Assembly: GCA_038321235.1 (NCBI GenBank)
Contig: JBBQEU010000156.1
Coordinates: 1-6,218, forward strand
Source of the DNA: Sva-07 sp038321235
GTDB lineage: Bacteria; Actinomycetota; Acidimicrobiia; Acidimicrobiales; Ilumatobacteraceae
Length of the DNA stretch: 6,218 nt
Reading direction: 5' to 3'
Positions 1-5,362 of the stretch are shown here, in pieces. Both the position numbers and the translations under genes were made by a program. Numbering within the stretch: the first letter of the stretch is position 1; each line of letters opens with the position of its first letter. The notes beneath the pieces were generated by a model. That model had not been told where the DNA came from and made no database searches. It saw only the letters and a list, made by a program, of their open reading frames with translations.

Positions 1-99
1 TGGATCATCGAACTCGGACCCCACCGCGAACTCACCCTCCGCCTGCCCGACGGGAGCATCCGCACCACCGGGCCACCCAACCGACGAACCGCCGCCTGA
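1..99 (+). CDS. C-terminal end of a truncated upstream gene, probably a DUF222/HNH endonuclease-type protein
   Basis: Frame 1 is open from the left edge to TGA at 97-99 and gives 32 residues beginning WIIELGPHRELTLRLPDGSI and ending in an Arg/Thr/Ala tail. The pattern of a Trp start, a short beta hairpin, 'LPDGS' and then a Thr-Gly-Pro-Pro tail resembles the extreme C-terminus of the actinobacterial 13E12/DUF222 proteins, where an HNH nuclease core is followed by a 'PDG...TGPP' stretch. The HNH motif itself would lie outside the window, so the assignment rests on a short tail recalled from the family. The stop is only 2 bases before ATG 102, and no terminator hairpin separates it from the next gene. 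It could also be the tail of any unrelated GC-rich gene; that it is coding is more certain than its family. Confidence 0.45.
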   Translation, partial: WIIELGPHRELTLRLPDGSIRTTGPPNRRTAA

Positions 100-101
100 C
101 C

Positions 102-1253
102 ATGGTCGGGCAGCAGGAACAGAGCGGTGGCAGGTCGGTAGCGTCACCGTCGATGAGTGCAACGGTCCCGTCCGGTGACGTGCTGCGTCCGCACGCCGAA
201 GATCAGTACGCGCACGAACTTGCTGCGCTGGCCGAGCTCGACGACCGCGAGCGTCCGCCGGGCTGGAAGCTGTCGCCGTGGGCGGTGGTGCGCTATCTGC
301 TCGGCGGAGAGCTGTCGAACGGCAGCGTGATCTCACCGAAGTACGTAGGCCAACAGCGGCTGGTCGAGATCGCCGTCGCAACGCTCGCCACCGACCGAGC
401 ACTGTTGCTGCTCGGAGTGCCCGGCACGGCGAAGACCTGGGTGAGCGAACACCTGGCAGCGGCGATCAGCGGCGACTCGACGCTGCTGGTACAGGGCACC
501 GCAGGCACCACCGAGGAAACCCTGCGCTACGGCTGGAACTATGCCCGCCTGCTCGCCGAAGGCCCCAGTACCGAAGCGCTCGTGCCCGGGCCGATCTATC
601 GGGGGATGCAACGGGGCGCCATCGTTCGGGTCGAGGAACTCACCCGCATGCCGCCCGAGGTGCAAGACGCGCTCGTGACCGTGTTGTCCGAGAAGGTGCT
701 CCCGATCCCCGAACTCGACACCGAGATCGCCGCGATCCGCGGTTTCAACGTGATCGCCACCGCCAACAACCGAGACCGAGGCGTCAACGAGCTCTCCAGC
801 GCATTGCGACGCCGATTCAACACCGTCGTGCTGCCGCTGCCGGCCACGATCGATGAGGAGATCGCCATCGTCAGCCGCCGCGTCGGCGAACTCGGGGTCG
901 CTCTCGCCCTGCCCGAGGTGCCTGCTGCCGCCGACGAGATCCGGCGCGTCGTCACCGTGTTCCGCGAGCTGCGATCGGGGCTCACCGAGGACGAACGCAA
1001 CAGCGTCAAGATCCCCACCGGCACGCTGTCGACCGCCGAGGCGATCTCGGTGGTCACCAACGGGCTCGCGCTCGCCGCCCACTTCGGCGACGGCGAACTG
1101 CGATCCTCCGACGTCGCCGCCGGCATCATCGGCGCCGTGATCAGCGACCCGGTCCACGACGCGGTCGCCTGGCGCGAATACCTCGAAGCCGTCGTGCGTG
1201 AACGCCCCGGCTGGGACGACTTCTACGACGCCTGCCGCGCCCTCGACACGTGA
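102..1253 (+). CDS. MoxR-type AAA+ ATPase (YehL-like), first gene of an AAA/DUF5682/VWA operon
   Basis: This is a predicted cytoplasmic AAA+ ATPase of 383 residues. Visible motifs are Walker A GVPGTAKT (105-112), a Walker B region IVRVEEL (174-180), sensor 1 ATANN (219-223) and a likely arginine finger in RRRF (236-239). 'PPEVQDALV' (184-192) just after Walker B matches the MoxR pattern 'DEINRAPPKTQ'. The usual Walker B Asp is Glu (E178-E179), and the sensor-2 region (PTGTLSTAEA, 306-315) has no obvious Arg. MoxR ATPases typically act as chaperone-like remodelers working with a VWA partner, and such a partner is encoded two genes downstream. The ORF ends in a 4-base overlap with the next gene. 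Start: ATG 102 gives the longest frame but has no ribosome site, and the first 17 residues are Gly/Ser/Gln-rich with rarer codons (agg, gta, tca). ATG 153 (M18) is 8 bases after a TAGCGT element and is probably the true start; the longer form is listed to show full extent. No signal peptide or membrane segment is seen. Confidence 0.92.
   Translation: MVGQQEQSGGRSVASPSMSATVPSGDVLRPHAEDQYAHELAALAELDDRERPPGWKLSPWAVVRYLLGGELSNGSVISPKYVGQQRLVEIAVATLATDRALLLLGVPGTAKTWVSEHLAAAISGDSTLLVQGTAGTTEETLRYGWNYARLLAEGPSTEALVPGPIYRGMQRGAIVRVEELTRMPPEVQDALVTVLSEKVLPIPELDTEIAAIRGFNVIATANNRDRGVNELSSALRRRFNTVVLPLPATIDEEIAIVSRRVGELGVALALPEVPAAADEIRRVVTVFRELRSGLTEDERNSVKIPTGTLSTAEAISVVTNGLALAAHFGDGELRSSDVAAGIIGAVISDPVHDAVAWREYLEAVVRERPGWDDFYDACRALDT
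139..144 (+). promoter_or_regulatory. Candidate -10 element TAGCGT upstream of ATG 153
   Basis: TAGCGT fits the actinobacterial TAnnnT -10 pattern. It ends 8 bases before the in-frame ATG at 153, almost the same geometry as the copy before the gene at 4789 (9 bases). Transcription starting about 7 bases after the hexamer would give a leaderless or nearly leaderless mRNA beginning at ATG 153. I see no convincing -35 hexamer. If real, the site lies inside the longer version of the reading frame and argues against ATG 102 as the start. Confidence 0.45.
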
Positions 1254-3436
1254 GCGTCCACCTGCTCGGTATCCGCCACCACGGACCCGGGTCGGCTCGT
1301 TCGGTGCTCACGGCGCTCGACGACCTGCAGCCCGACATCGTGCTGGTCGAAGCCCCCGCCGACGTGGACAACGCGCTGCGATGGGTGGGCGAACCCGGCC
1401 TCGTGCCCCCGGTCGCCCTGCTCACCTACGTGCCCGCCGAACCCGGCCGGGCCGCGTTCGCCCCGTTCGCCTCGTTCAGCCCCGAATGGCAGGCAATCCG
1501 CTGGGCCAACGAACACGCCGTCGAGGTCCACGCCATCGACCTACCGCTCGCAGTCACCCTCGCCACGATCGATGACGACGACGGGTCGCTGGTCGCCGAA
1601 GCTGCCCCGCCCGACCCGCTACGCGAACTCGCAAGCGCTGCTGGCGACCCCGATCCGGAACGATGGTGGGAAGACGTCATCGAACACCGCGGCGACGGCA
1701 CCCCAGCCTTCGATGCCGTTGCCGAGGCGATGACCGCCGCCCGCGACGGGTTCGTGCCCACCCGACGCGAACTGCAACGTGAAGCGCACATGCGCCGGGC
1801 GATCCGCGCCGCCCGCCGCGCCGGTCACGGCGAGATCGTCGTGGTCTGTGGTGCGTGGCACGTGCCGGCGCTCGACATCGACGCACCGGGGGTGCCGGGC
1901 GTGTCGACCGACGCCGCCACCCTGCGCGGCCTGCCCAAGGTGAAGACCGCGGTGGCGTGGGTGCCGTGGACGCATCGTCGCCTCGCCGCGGGCTCCGGCT
2001 ACGCGGCAGGAGTCGAGAGCCCCGGCTGGTATCGCCACGTGTTCGACCACCCCGGCAGCGACGGTGTCGCCCGCTTCTTCGTCGACGCGGCTCGACTGGT
2101 GCGCGAGCGCGGTGGCGCCGCCTCGCCCGATCACCTGATCGCCGGCACCCGGCTCGCCGAATCGTTGGCGGCGATGCGCGGCCGTCCCCGTGTGGGCTTG
2201 GCCGAGGTACTCGACGCCGCCGACGCGGTGATGGGCGGCCTCGACCTGGTGCGACGCGAGCTGGTGGTCGGCGACCAGCTCGGCACGGTCCCCGAATCGG
2301 CTCCGCAGGTGCCGCTCGCCCGTGACGTCACGAAGGCGCAGAAGTCGGCCCGCCTGCCGCCTCGCGCCGAGACCACGACGGTCGAGGTCGACCTGCGCAC
2401 GCCGACCGGCCTGCGCAAGTCGCATCTGCTCCACCGGCTCGTGGCGCTCGGTGTGCCGTGGGGATCGGTGGTCGACGGGCGGGGTTCTTCGGGCACGTTC
2501 CGCGAAACCTGGGAACTCCGATGGGATCCCGAACTCTCGGTCCGCCTGATCGAACGCGCCGGCTACGGCACCACGCTCGAATCGGCAGCGACGGCCCGGC
2601 TGCTCGAATGTGCTGCGGGATCGTCCGGCATCGTCGAACTGGTCGGCATCATCACCTCGGCGCTCTTCGCCGATCTCCCGCGGGCGGTCGAGCCCACGGT
2701 GCAGCGCCTCGCCAGCAGGGCGGCGACCGATCCCGATGTCGGCCGTCTGCTCGACGCGCTGCCGCCGCTGGCCGACGCGCTGCGCTACGGCGACGTCCGC
2801 TCGACCGACGCCGGGGCGCTGCGCGACGTCGTCGACGGCATCGTCGTGCGGATCCTGGCCGGCGTCGTGTCATCGGCGCACTCGCTCGACGACGGCGCTG
2901 CGGCACTGATGGTCGAACGCCTCGCCGGACTGCAGGGAGCTCTCGCCGTGCTCGACCATCCGGCCCGTCGCCACGGCCTGCCCATCGCGCTGGTCGAGTT
3001 GTCGACCGGCACCGGACACGGGCTGGTGCAGGGTCGTGCCACTCGGCTGCTCCACGACGCGGGGGTCTGGTCGATCGACGCCGTGCAGCGTCGACTGTCC
3101 CAGGCGTTGTCCGCGGGCACGCCACCCGCCACTGGCGCCGCCTTCGTCGAGGGCTTCCTGGCCGGCTCGGGGTCGGTGCTGATCCACGACGCCGACCTGC
3201 TCGCCGTACTCGACGGCTGGGTGTCGTCACTGCGGCCCGAAGCGTTCGACGCCGTCATCGCCCTGCTCCGGCGGACGTTCGGAGCCTTCGAAGCCGCCGA
3301 GCGGCGACAGCTGATGATGCTGCTGATGGGTGTCGGCCTGGAACGCACCAACGGTTTCGGCGCTGATGTCGACCCCGAGCGAGCGGCAGCGGCGCTCACC
3401 ACGGTGCGACACATGCTCGGGGTCGGTGTTCCATGA
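1250..3436 (+). CDS. DUF5682-type protein (YehM-like), middle gene of the AAA/VWA operon
   Basis: The 728-residue protein starts at GTG 1250, which overlaps the ATPase stop (GTGA), so translation is probably coupled; no independent ribosome site is visible. It begins MSVHLLGIRHHGPGS, continues with VLVEAP (31-36) and carries GAWH (201-204), the arrangement I associate with DUF5682 proteins found beside MoxR ATPases and VWA proteins. These three motifs also resemble the His/Glu signatures of the TIKI/TraB/ChaN/EreA group of putative metal-dependent hydrolases; candidate catalytic residues are H10, H11, E34, E177, H180 and H204 (inference). Residues from about 210 to 728 are mostly Ala/Leu-rich predicted helix, including a Trp-rich segment with WGSVVDG and WELRWDPELS (404-430). 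I see no signal peptide or transmembrane segment, so it is probably cytosolic. The gene order AAA, this protein, VWA matches enterobacterial yehL-yehM-yehP. The biochemical function is unknown. Confidence 0.88.
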   Translation: MSVHLLGIRHHGPGSARSVLTALDDLQPDIVLVEAPADVDNALRWVGEPGLVPPVALLTYVPAEPGRAAFAPFASFSPEWQAIRWANEHAVEVHAIDLPLAVTLATIDDDDGSLVAEAAPPDPLRELASAAGDPDPERWWEDVIEHRGDGTPAFDAVAEAMTAARDGFVPTRRELQREAHMRRAIRAARRAGHGEIVVVCGAWHVPALDIDAPGVPGVSTDAATLRGLPKVKTAVAWVPWTHRRLAAGSGYAAGVESPGWYRHVFDHPGSDGVARFFVDAARLVRERGGAASPDHLIAGTRLAESLAAMRGRPRVGLAEVLDAADAVMGGLDLVRRELVVGDQLGTVPESAPQVPLARDVTKAQKSARLPPRAETTTVEVDLRTPTGLRKSHLLHRLVALGVPWGSVVDGRGSSGTFRETWELRWDPELSVRLIERAGYGTTLESAATARLLECAAGSSGIVELVGIITSALFADLPRAVEPTVQRLASRAATDPDVGRLLDALPPLADALRYGDVRSTDAGALRDVVDGIVVRILAGVVSSAHSLDDGAAALMVERLAGLQGALAVLDHPARRHGLPIALVELSTGTGHGLVQGRATRLLHDAGVWSIDAVQRRLSQALSAGTPPATGAAFVEGFLAGSGSVLIHDADLLAVLDGWVSSLRPEAFDAVIALLRRTFGAFEAAERRQLMMLLMGVGLERTNGFGADVDPERAAAALTTVRHMLGVGVP

Positions 3437-4710
3437 GCGCGCACGCAATCACCCCGACGGTGTCGGAATCCGAGCGTCGCCGTCGATGGCGTCTCCTGCT
3501 GGGTTCCGCCGTCGACGACGTCTGGACCGAGGCCGACAGCCGAGTTGCGCGCGACGATCAGGCCGATCAGGGCAATCAGGAATCCGGAGCCGACCCCGAC
3601 GGTGACGGATCGCCCGGCAACGATGTCGCGCCGTCAAGCCAGCCGAGCCGGCCCGGCGCTGGTGCCGGGCTGCGCGGCGACGATCGACGCATCGATGCGG
3701 CCCTCGGCGCGTTGTACGACCGTGGCGAGCAGGGCGCTCGCGGCACGGGTCGCTCCGGCGGTTTGAGCCGGTCGAAGCCGTCGGTGATGCGCTGGTTGGG
3801 CGACATCCGCCGATACTTCCCGACGCCGGTGGTACAGATCCTCCAACGCGACGCCGTCGAGCGCCTCGATCTCCGCCAGCTGCTGCTCGAACCCGAACTG
3901 CTGCGCAGTGTCGAGCCCGACATCCATCTGGTCACGCTGCTCGTCGAACTCAACCGCCACCTCCCCGACGAGACCCGGGCCACCGCCCGCCAGGTGATCG
4001 CGCACGTGCTCGCCGACCTCGAACGGCGCCTGTCCGATCACACGCGTCAGGCCGTCCGTGGTGCCCTGTCGCGATCGGCGCGCACCCGACGACCCCGGCC
4101 GGGCGACATCGACTGGCCCACCACCATCACCGCCAACCTGCGCCATTGGATCCCCGAGTACCGCACGGTGGTACCCGAGCGACTCGTTGGTCACGGGCGG
4201 CGCCAGCGCAGCCTCGCGCGCGATGTGATCATCGCCGTCGACCAGTCGGGTTCGATGGCCGACAGCGTCGTGTACGCCTCGCTGTTCGGTGGCGTGCTCG
4301 CCCAGCTGCCGGCGTTGCGTACGTCGTTCGTGGCGTTCGACACGGCGATCACCGACCTGACCGCATACCTCCACGACCCGGTCGAAGTGCTGTTCGGTGT
4401 ACAGCTCGGTGGCGGCACCGACATCGCCAACGCCCTCACGTACTGCCAGCGCCTGATCGAACGGCCTCGCGAGACCGTGTTGTTCCTGGTGAGCGATCTC
4501 TACGAGGGCGGCAACGCAGCGGTGATGCGGGGCCGAGTCCGCGAACTCGTCGAGTCGGGTGTGAAGGTCATCGTGTTGCTCGCGCTCAGCGACGAAGGCA
4601 CCCCGGCCCACGATCGCGACCATGCCTCGGCTCTTGCCGCGCTCGGGGCCACGGTGCTGTCGTCGACACCCGACGAGTTCCCGGCGGTCCTCGCGGACGC
4701 GTTGCGCTGA
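3433..4710 (+). CDS. VWA domain protein with intact MIDAS (YehP-like), partner of the MoxR ATPase
   Basis: This is a 425-residue cytosolic protein. The start ATG 3433 overlaps the preceding stop (ATGA), which indicates translational coupling. The N-terminal 35 residues are basic and amphipathic (SERRRRWRLLLG). Residues 40-110 form a polar Asp/Gly/Gln-rich linker with a small tandem repeat. A helical region (116-245) then begins with RWLGDIRRYFP, a stretch I recall from VWA proteins of this operon type. The C-terminal VWA fold starts at about 264. All MIDAS metal-binding positions are present: DQSGS (D270, S272, S274), T329 in GGGTD, and D355 in VSDLYEGG. VWA partners of MoxR ATPases typically bind a divalent metal through this site and link the ATPase to its target. 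The gene is followed by a 78-base gap containing a new promoter-like element, so the operon probably ends here. The target is unknown. Confidence 0.93.
   Translation: MSAHAITPTVSESERRRRWRLLLGSAVDDVWTEADSRVARDDQADQGNQESGADPDGDGSPGNDVAPSSQPSRPGAGAGLRGDDRRIDAALGALYDRGEQGARGTGRSGGLSRSKPSVMRWLGDIRRYFPTPVVQILQRDAVERLDLRQLLLEPELLRSVEPDIHLVTLLVELNRHLPDETRATARQVIAHVLADLERRLSDHTRQAVRGALSRSARTRRPRPGDIDWPTTITANLRHWIPEYRTVVPERLVGHGRRQRSLARDVIIAVDQSGSMADSVVYASLFGGVLAQLPALRTSFVAFDTAITDLTAYLHDPVEVLFGVQLGGGTDIANALTYCQRLIERPRETVLFLVSDLYEGGNAAVMRGRVRELVESGVKVIVLLALSDEGTPAHDRDHASALAALGATVLSSTPDEFPAVLADALR
3553..3579 (+). repeat. Three tandem 9-base units in the VWA protein linker
   Basis: GACGATCAG, GCCGATCAG and GGCAATCAG follow one another in frame and encode DDQ-ADQ-GNQ (residues 41-49). 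The unit length is a multiple of three, so copy-number change would lengthen or shorten the disordered linker without a frameshift. It is a small, imperfect repeat and may be no more than slippage in a low-constraint region. Confidence 0.6.
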
Positions 4711-4740
4711 CGGGCCCTCCTGACCGCCGCGATGATCGAG

Positions 4741-4750
4741 CCATCGATGG
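4741..4750. promoter_or_regulatory. Perfect 10-base palindrome CCATCGATGG upstream of a promoter-like element
   Basis: CCATCGATGG is its own reverse complement and lies in the 78-base gap between the VWA gene and the Nfu_N-type gene, 23 bases before the TAGCGT element. Its position would suit an operator. However, ATCGAT is a common word in this type of genome and the site occurs once only, so chance is a strong alternative. Confidence 0.2.
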
Positions 4751-4773
4751 GGTCGTCGACGGTGTCGGGGCGC

Positions 4774-4779
4774 TAGCGT
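4774..4779 (+). promoter_or_regulatory. Candidate -10 element TAGCGT of the Nfu_N-type gene
   Basis: TAGCGT, within the longer shared word CTAGCGT, ends 9 bases before ATG 4789. A start of transcription about 7 bases downstream would leave a leader of only two or three bases, consistent with the absence of a Shine-Dalgarno sequence. Its TAG is also an in-frame stop upstream of the gene, so the coding region cannot extend past it. No clear -35 hexamer is seen at 16-18 base spacing. Confidence 0.5.
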
Positions 4780-4788
4780 TCGATCTCC

Positions 4789-5259
4789 ATGGGTCAGTTG
4801 GTCGCCGTCACCGAGAAGCCGAGTTCGACACGTGGGGTCGTTCGATTCGAGATCAATCGCAGTCTGTCGGGAATGGGCCACGAGCATTTCGCGTCGGTTG
4901 CCGATGCCTGGGGGAACACCCCGTCGGACGAATTGGCCCGTCGGATGTTCGCCACCGAGCAGGTCGACGCCGTGCACGTGTACGGCAACATCATCACGGT
5001 CGATATCGAGCAGGGGCGCGATTCCGAGGGCCTCGCCGACATCATTCGCGAGCTGTACCAGTACTGGAAGCCGGGCGTCGAACCGCCGAGCTTCGAGGAG
5101 CTCCAACCCGACGAGCCTGCGGCCACGTCGGGTGAGGGTGACGGTGGCGGCGGTGACGCCGGCGGCGCCGAGCTGTCCGCGGCAGCCAAGCGGGTACCCG
5201 CTCACCTGCTCGATCGGGGTCGCCAGGCCCGCGAACGCTGGAACGCCAAACAAGGCTGA
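4789..5259 (+). CDS. Small protein with Nfu/NifU N-terminal (Nfu_N)-type domain and basic tail
   Basis: The 156-residue protein has a compact domain at about 15-95. It has the order strand (VVRFEINRSL), helix (ASVADAW), 'TPSDELARRMFATEQVDAVHVYGNIITVDI' in outline (44-73), then a helix (LADIIRELYQYW). This matches the Nfu_N domain pattern of 'sPLA..LF...gV..V.....fItV'. The CxxC iron-sulfur motif of full Nfu proteins is absent, and the protein contains no Cys at all, so direct cluster binding is unlikely. Residues 113-126 are a Ser/Gly/Asp/Glu linker. The C-terminal 25 residues (RVPAHLLDRGRQARERW) are basic and probably helical. Start: an in-frame TAG at 4774-4776 lies upstream and ATG 4789 is the first start codon after it. 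No ribosome site is visible, which suggests near-leaderless translation. It appears to be its own transcription unit. Its role is unknown; a scaffold or adaptor function is possible. Confidence 0.82.
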   Translation: MGQLVAVTEKPSSTRGVVRFEINRSLSGMGHEHFASVADAWGNTPSDELARRMFATEQVDAVHVYGNIITVDIEQGRDSEGLADIIRELYQYWKPGVEPPSFEELQPDEPAATSGEGDGGGGDAGGAELSAAAKRVPAHLLDRGRQARERWNAKQG

Positions 5260-5269
5260 CGCGTTTGCC

Positions 5270-5283
5270 GAGGCCCGTGCCTC
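5270..5283 (+). terminator. Weak hairpin after the Nfu_N-type gene
   Basis: GAGGC-CCGT-GCCTC forms a perfect 5-base-pair stem with a 4-base loop, starting 11 bases after the stop at 5257-5259. There is no T-run after it, so it is not a classical intrinsic terminator. Short GC stems arise easily by chance at this base composition. It is the best terminator candidate between this gene and the downstream promoter-like element. Confidence 0.22.
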
Positions 5284-5326
5284 TCGCATGATGAGCAGGG
5301 TTGGGCGTGGCCCGGTCCACTGCATC

Positions 5327-5332
5327 TAGCGT
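5327..5332 (+). promoter_or_regulatory. Candidate -10 element TAGCGT of the B12-binding regulator gene
   Basis: This is a third copy of TAGCGT, again preceded by C (CTAGCGT), 30 bases before ATG 5363. Initiation about 7 bases downstream would give a leader of roughly 23 bases, enough for the ribosome site at 5352-5356. TTGGGC (5301-5306) shares TTG with a -35 box but sits 20 bases upstream, so it is unconvincing. The TAG is also an in-frame stop upstream of the gene. Confidence 0.45.
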
Positions 5333-5351
5333 CGGGCTGCCAGTGATGGCT

Positions 5352-5356
5352 GGGGA
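5352..5356 (+). promoter_or_regulatory. Ribosome binding site GGGGA for the B12-binding regulator
   Basis: GGGGA ends 6 bases before ATG 5363, a normal Shine-Dalgarno spacing. It supports this start, which is also the only start codon after the in-frame TAG at 5327-5329. It is the clearest ribosome site in the window. Confidence 0.55.
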
Positions 5357-5362
5357 TCTCGT

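Noticed and set aside
333..1157. A 274-codon minus-strand open frame opposite the ATPase gene.
   Set aside because: The ATPase frame holds Walker A, Walker B and sensor motifs in order, whereas the antisense product is a compositionally biased Gly/Asp/Arg/His string with no domain signature.
2458..3366. A 302-codon plus-strand open frame inside the DUF5682-type gene in another frame.
   Set aside because: Its product is dominated by Arg/Ala/Gly runs typical of a shifted reading of GC-rich coding DNA, and it lies wholly inside a well-supported gene.
102..4710. Considered magnesium or cobalt chelatase subunits (ChlI/ChlD, CobN-type) because AAA+ and VWA genes are adjacent.
   Set aside because: The AAA and VWA parts are separate proteins with MoxR-type motifs, the middle protein has DUF5682-type motifs rather than a chelatase large subunit, and no porphyrin or corrin biosynthesis gene is present.
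4146..5135. A 329-codon plus-strand open frame overlapping the VWA and Nfu_N-type genes.
   Set aside because: It would replace the MIDAS-bearing frame with an Arg/Gly-rich sequence and cross an intergenic gap containing a promoter-like element.
5303..5313. Small hairpin GGGC-GTG-GCCC upstream of the regulator gene, considered as a terminator or operator.
   Set aside because: The stem has only 4 pairs with a 3-base loop and no T-run; such stems are common by chance at this GC content.
3634..5325. A 563-codon open frame on the minus strand running across the VWA and Nfu_N-type genes.
   Set aside because: It runs antisense to two genes with clear domain motifs and across the gap between them, and its product is low-complexity Arg/Gly/His/Asp-rich sequence with no recognisable motif. 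Long antisense frames are expected where third positions are nearly always G or C.
5260..5362. Search for a cobalamin riboswitch or a clear inverted-repeat operator for the B12-binding regulator.
   Set aside because: The gap is about 100 bases, too short for a typical cobalamin riboswitch with its B12 box, and I found no matching conserved box or convincing inverted repeat.
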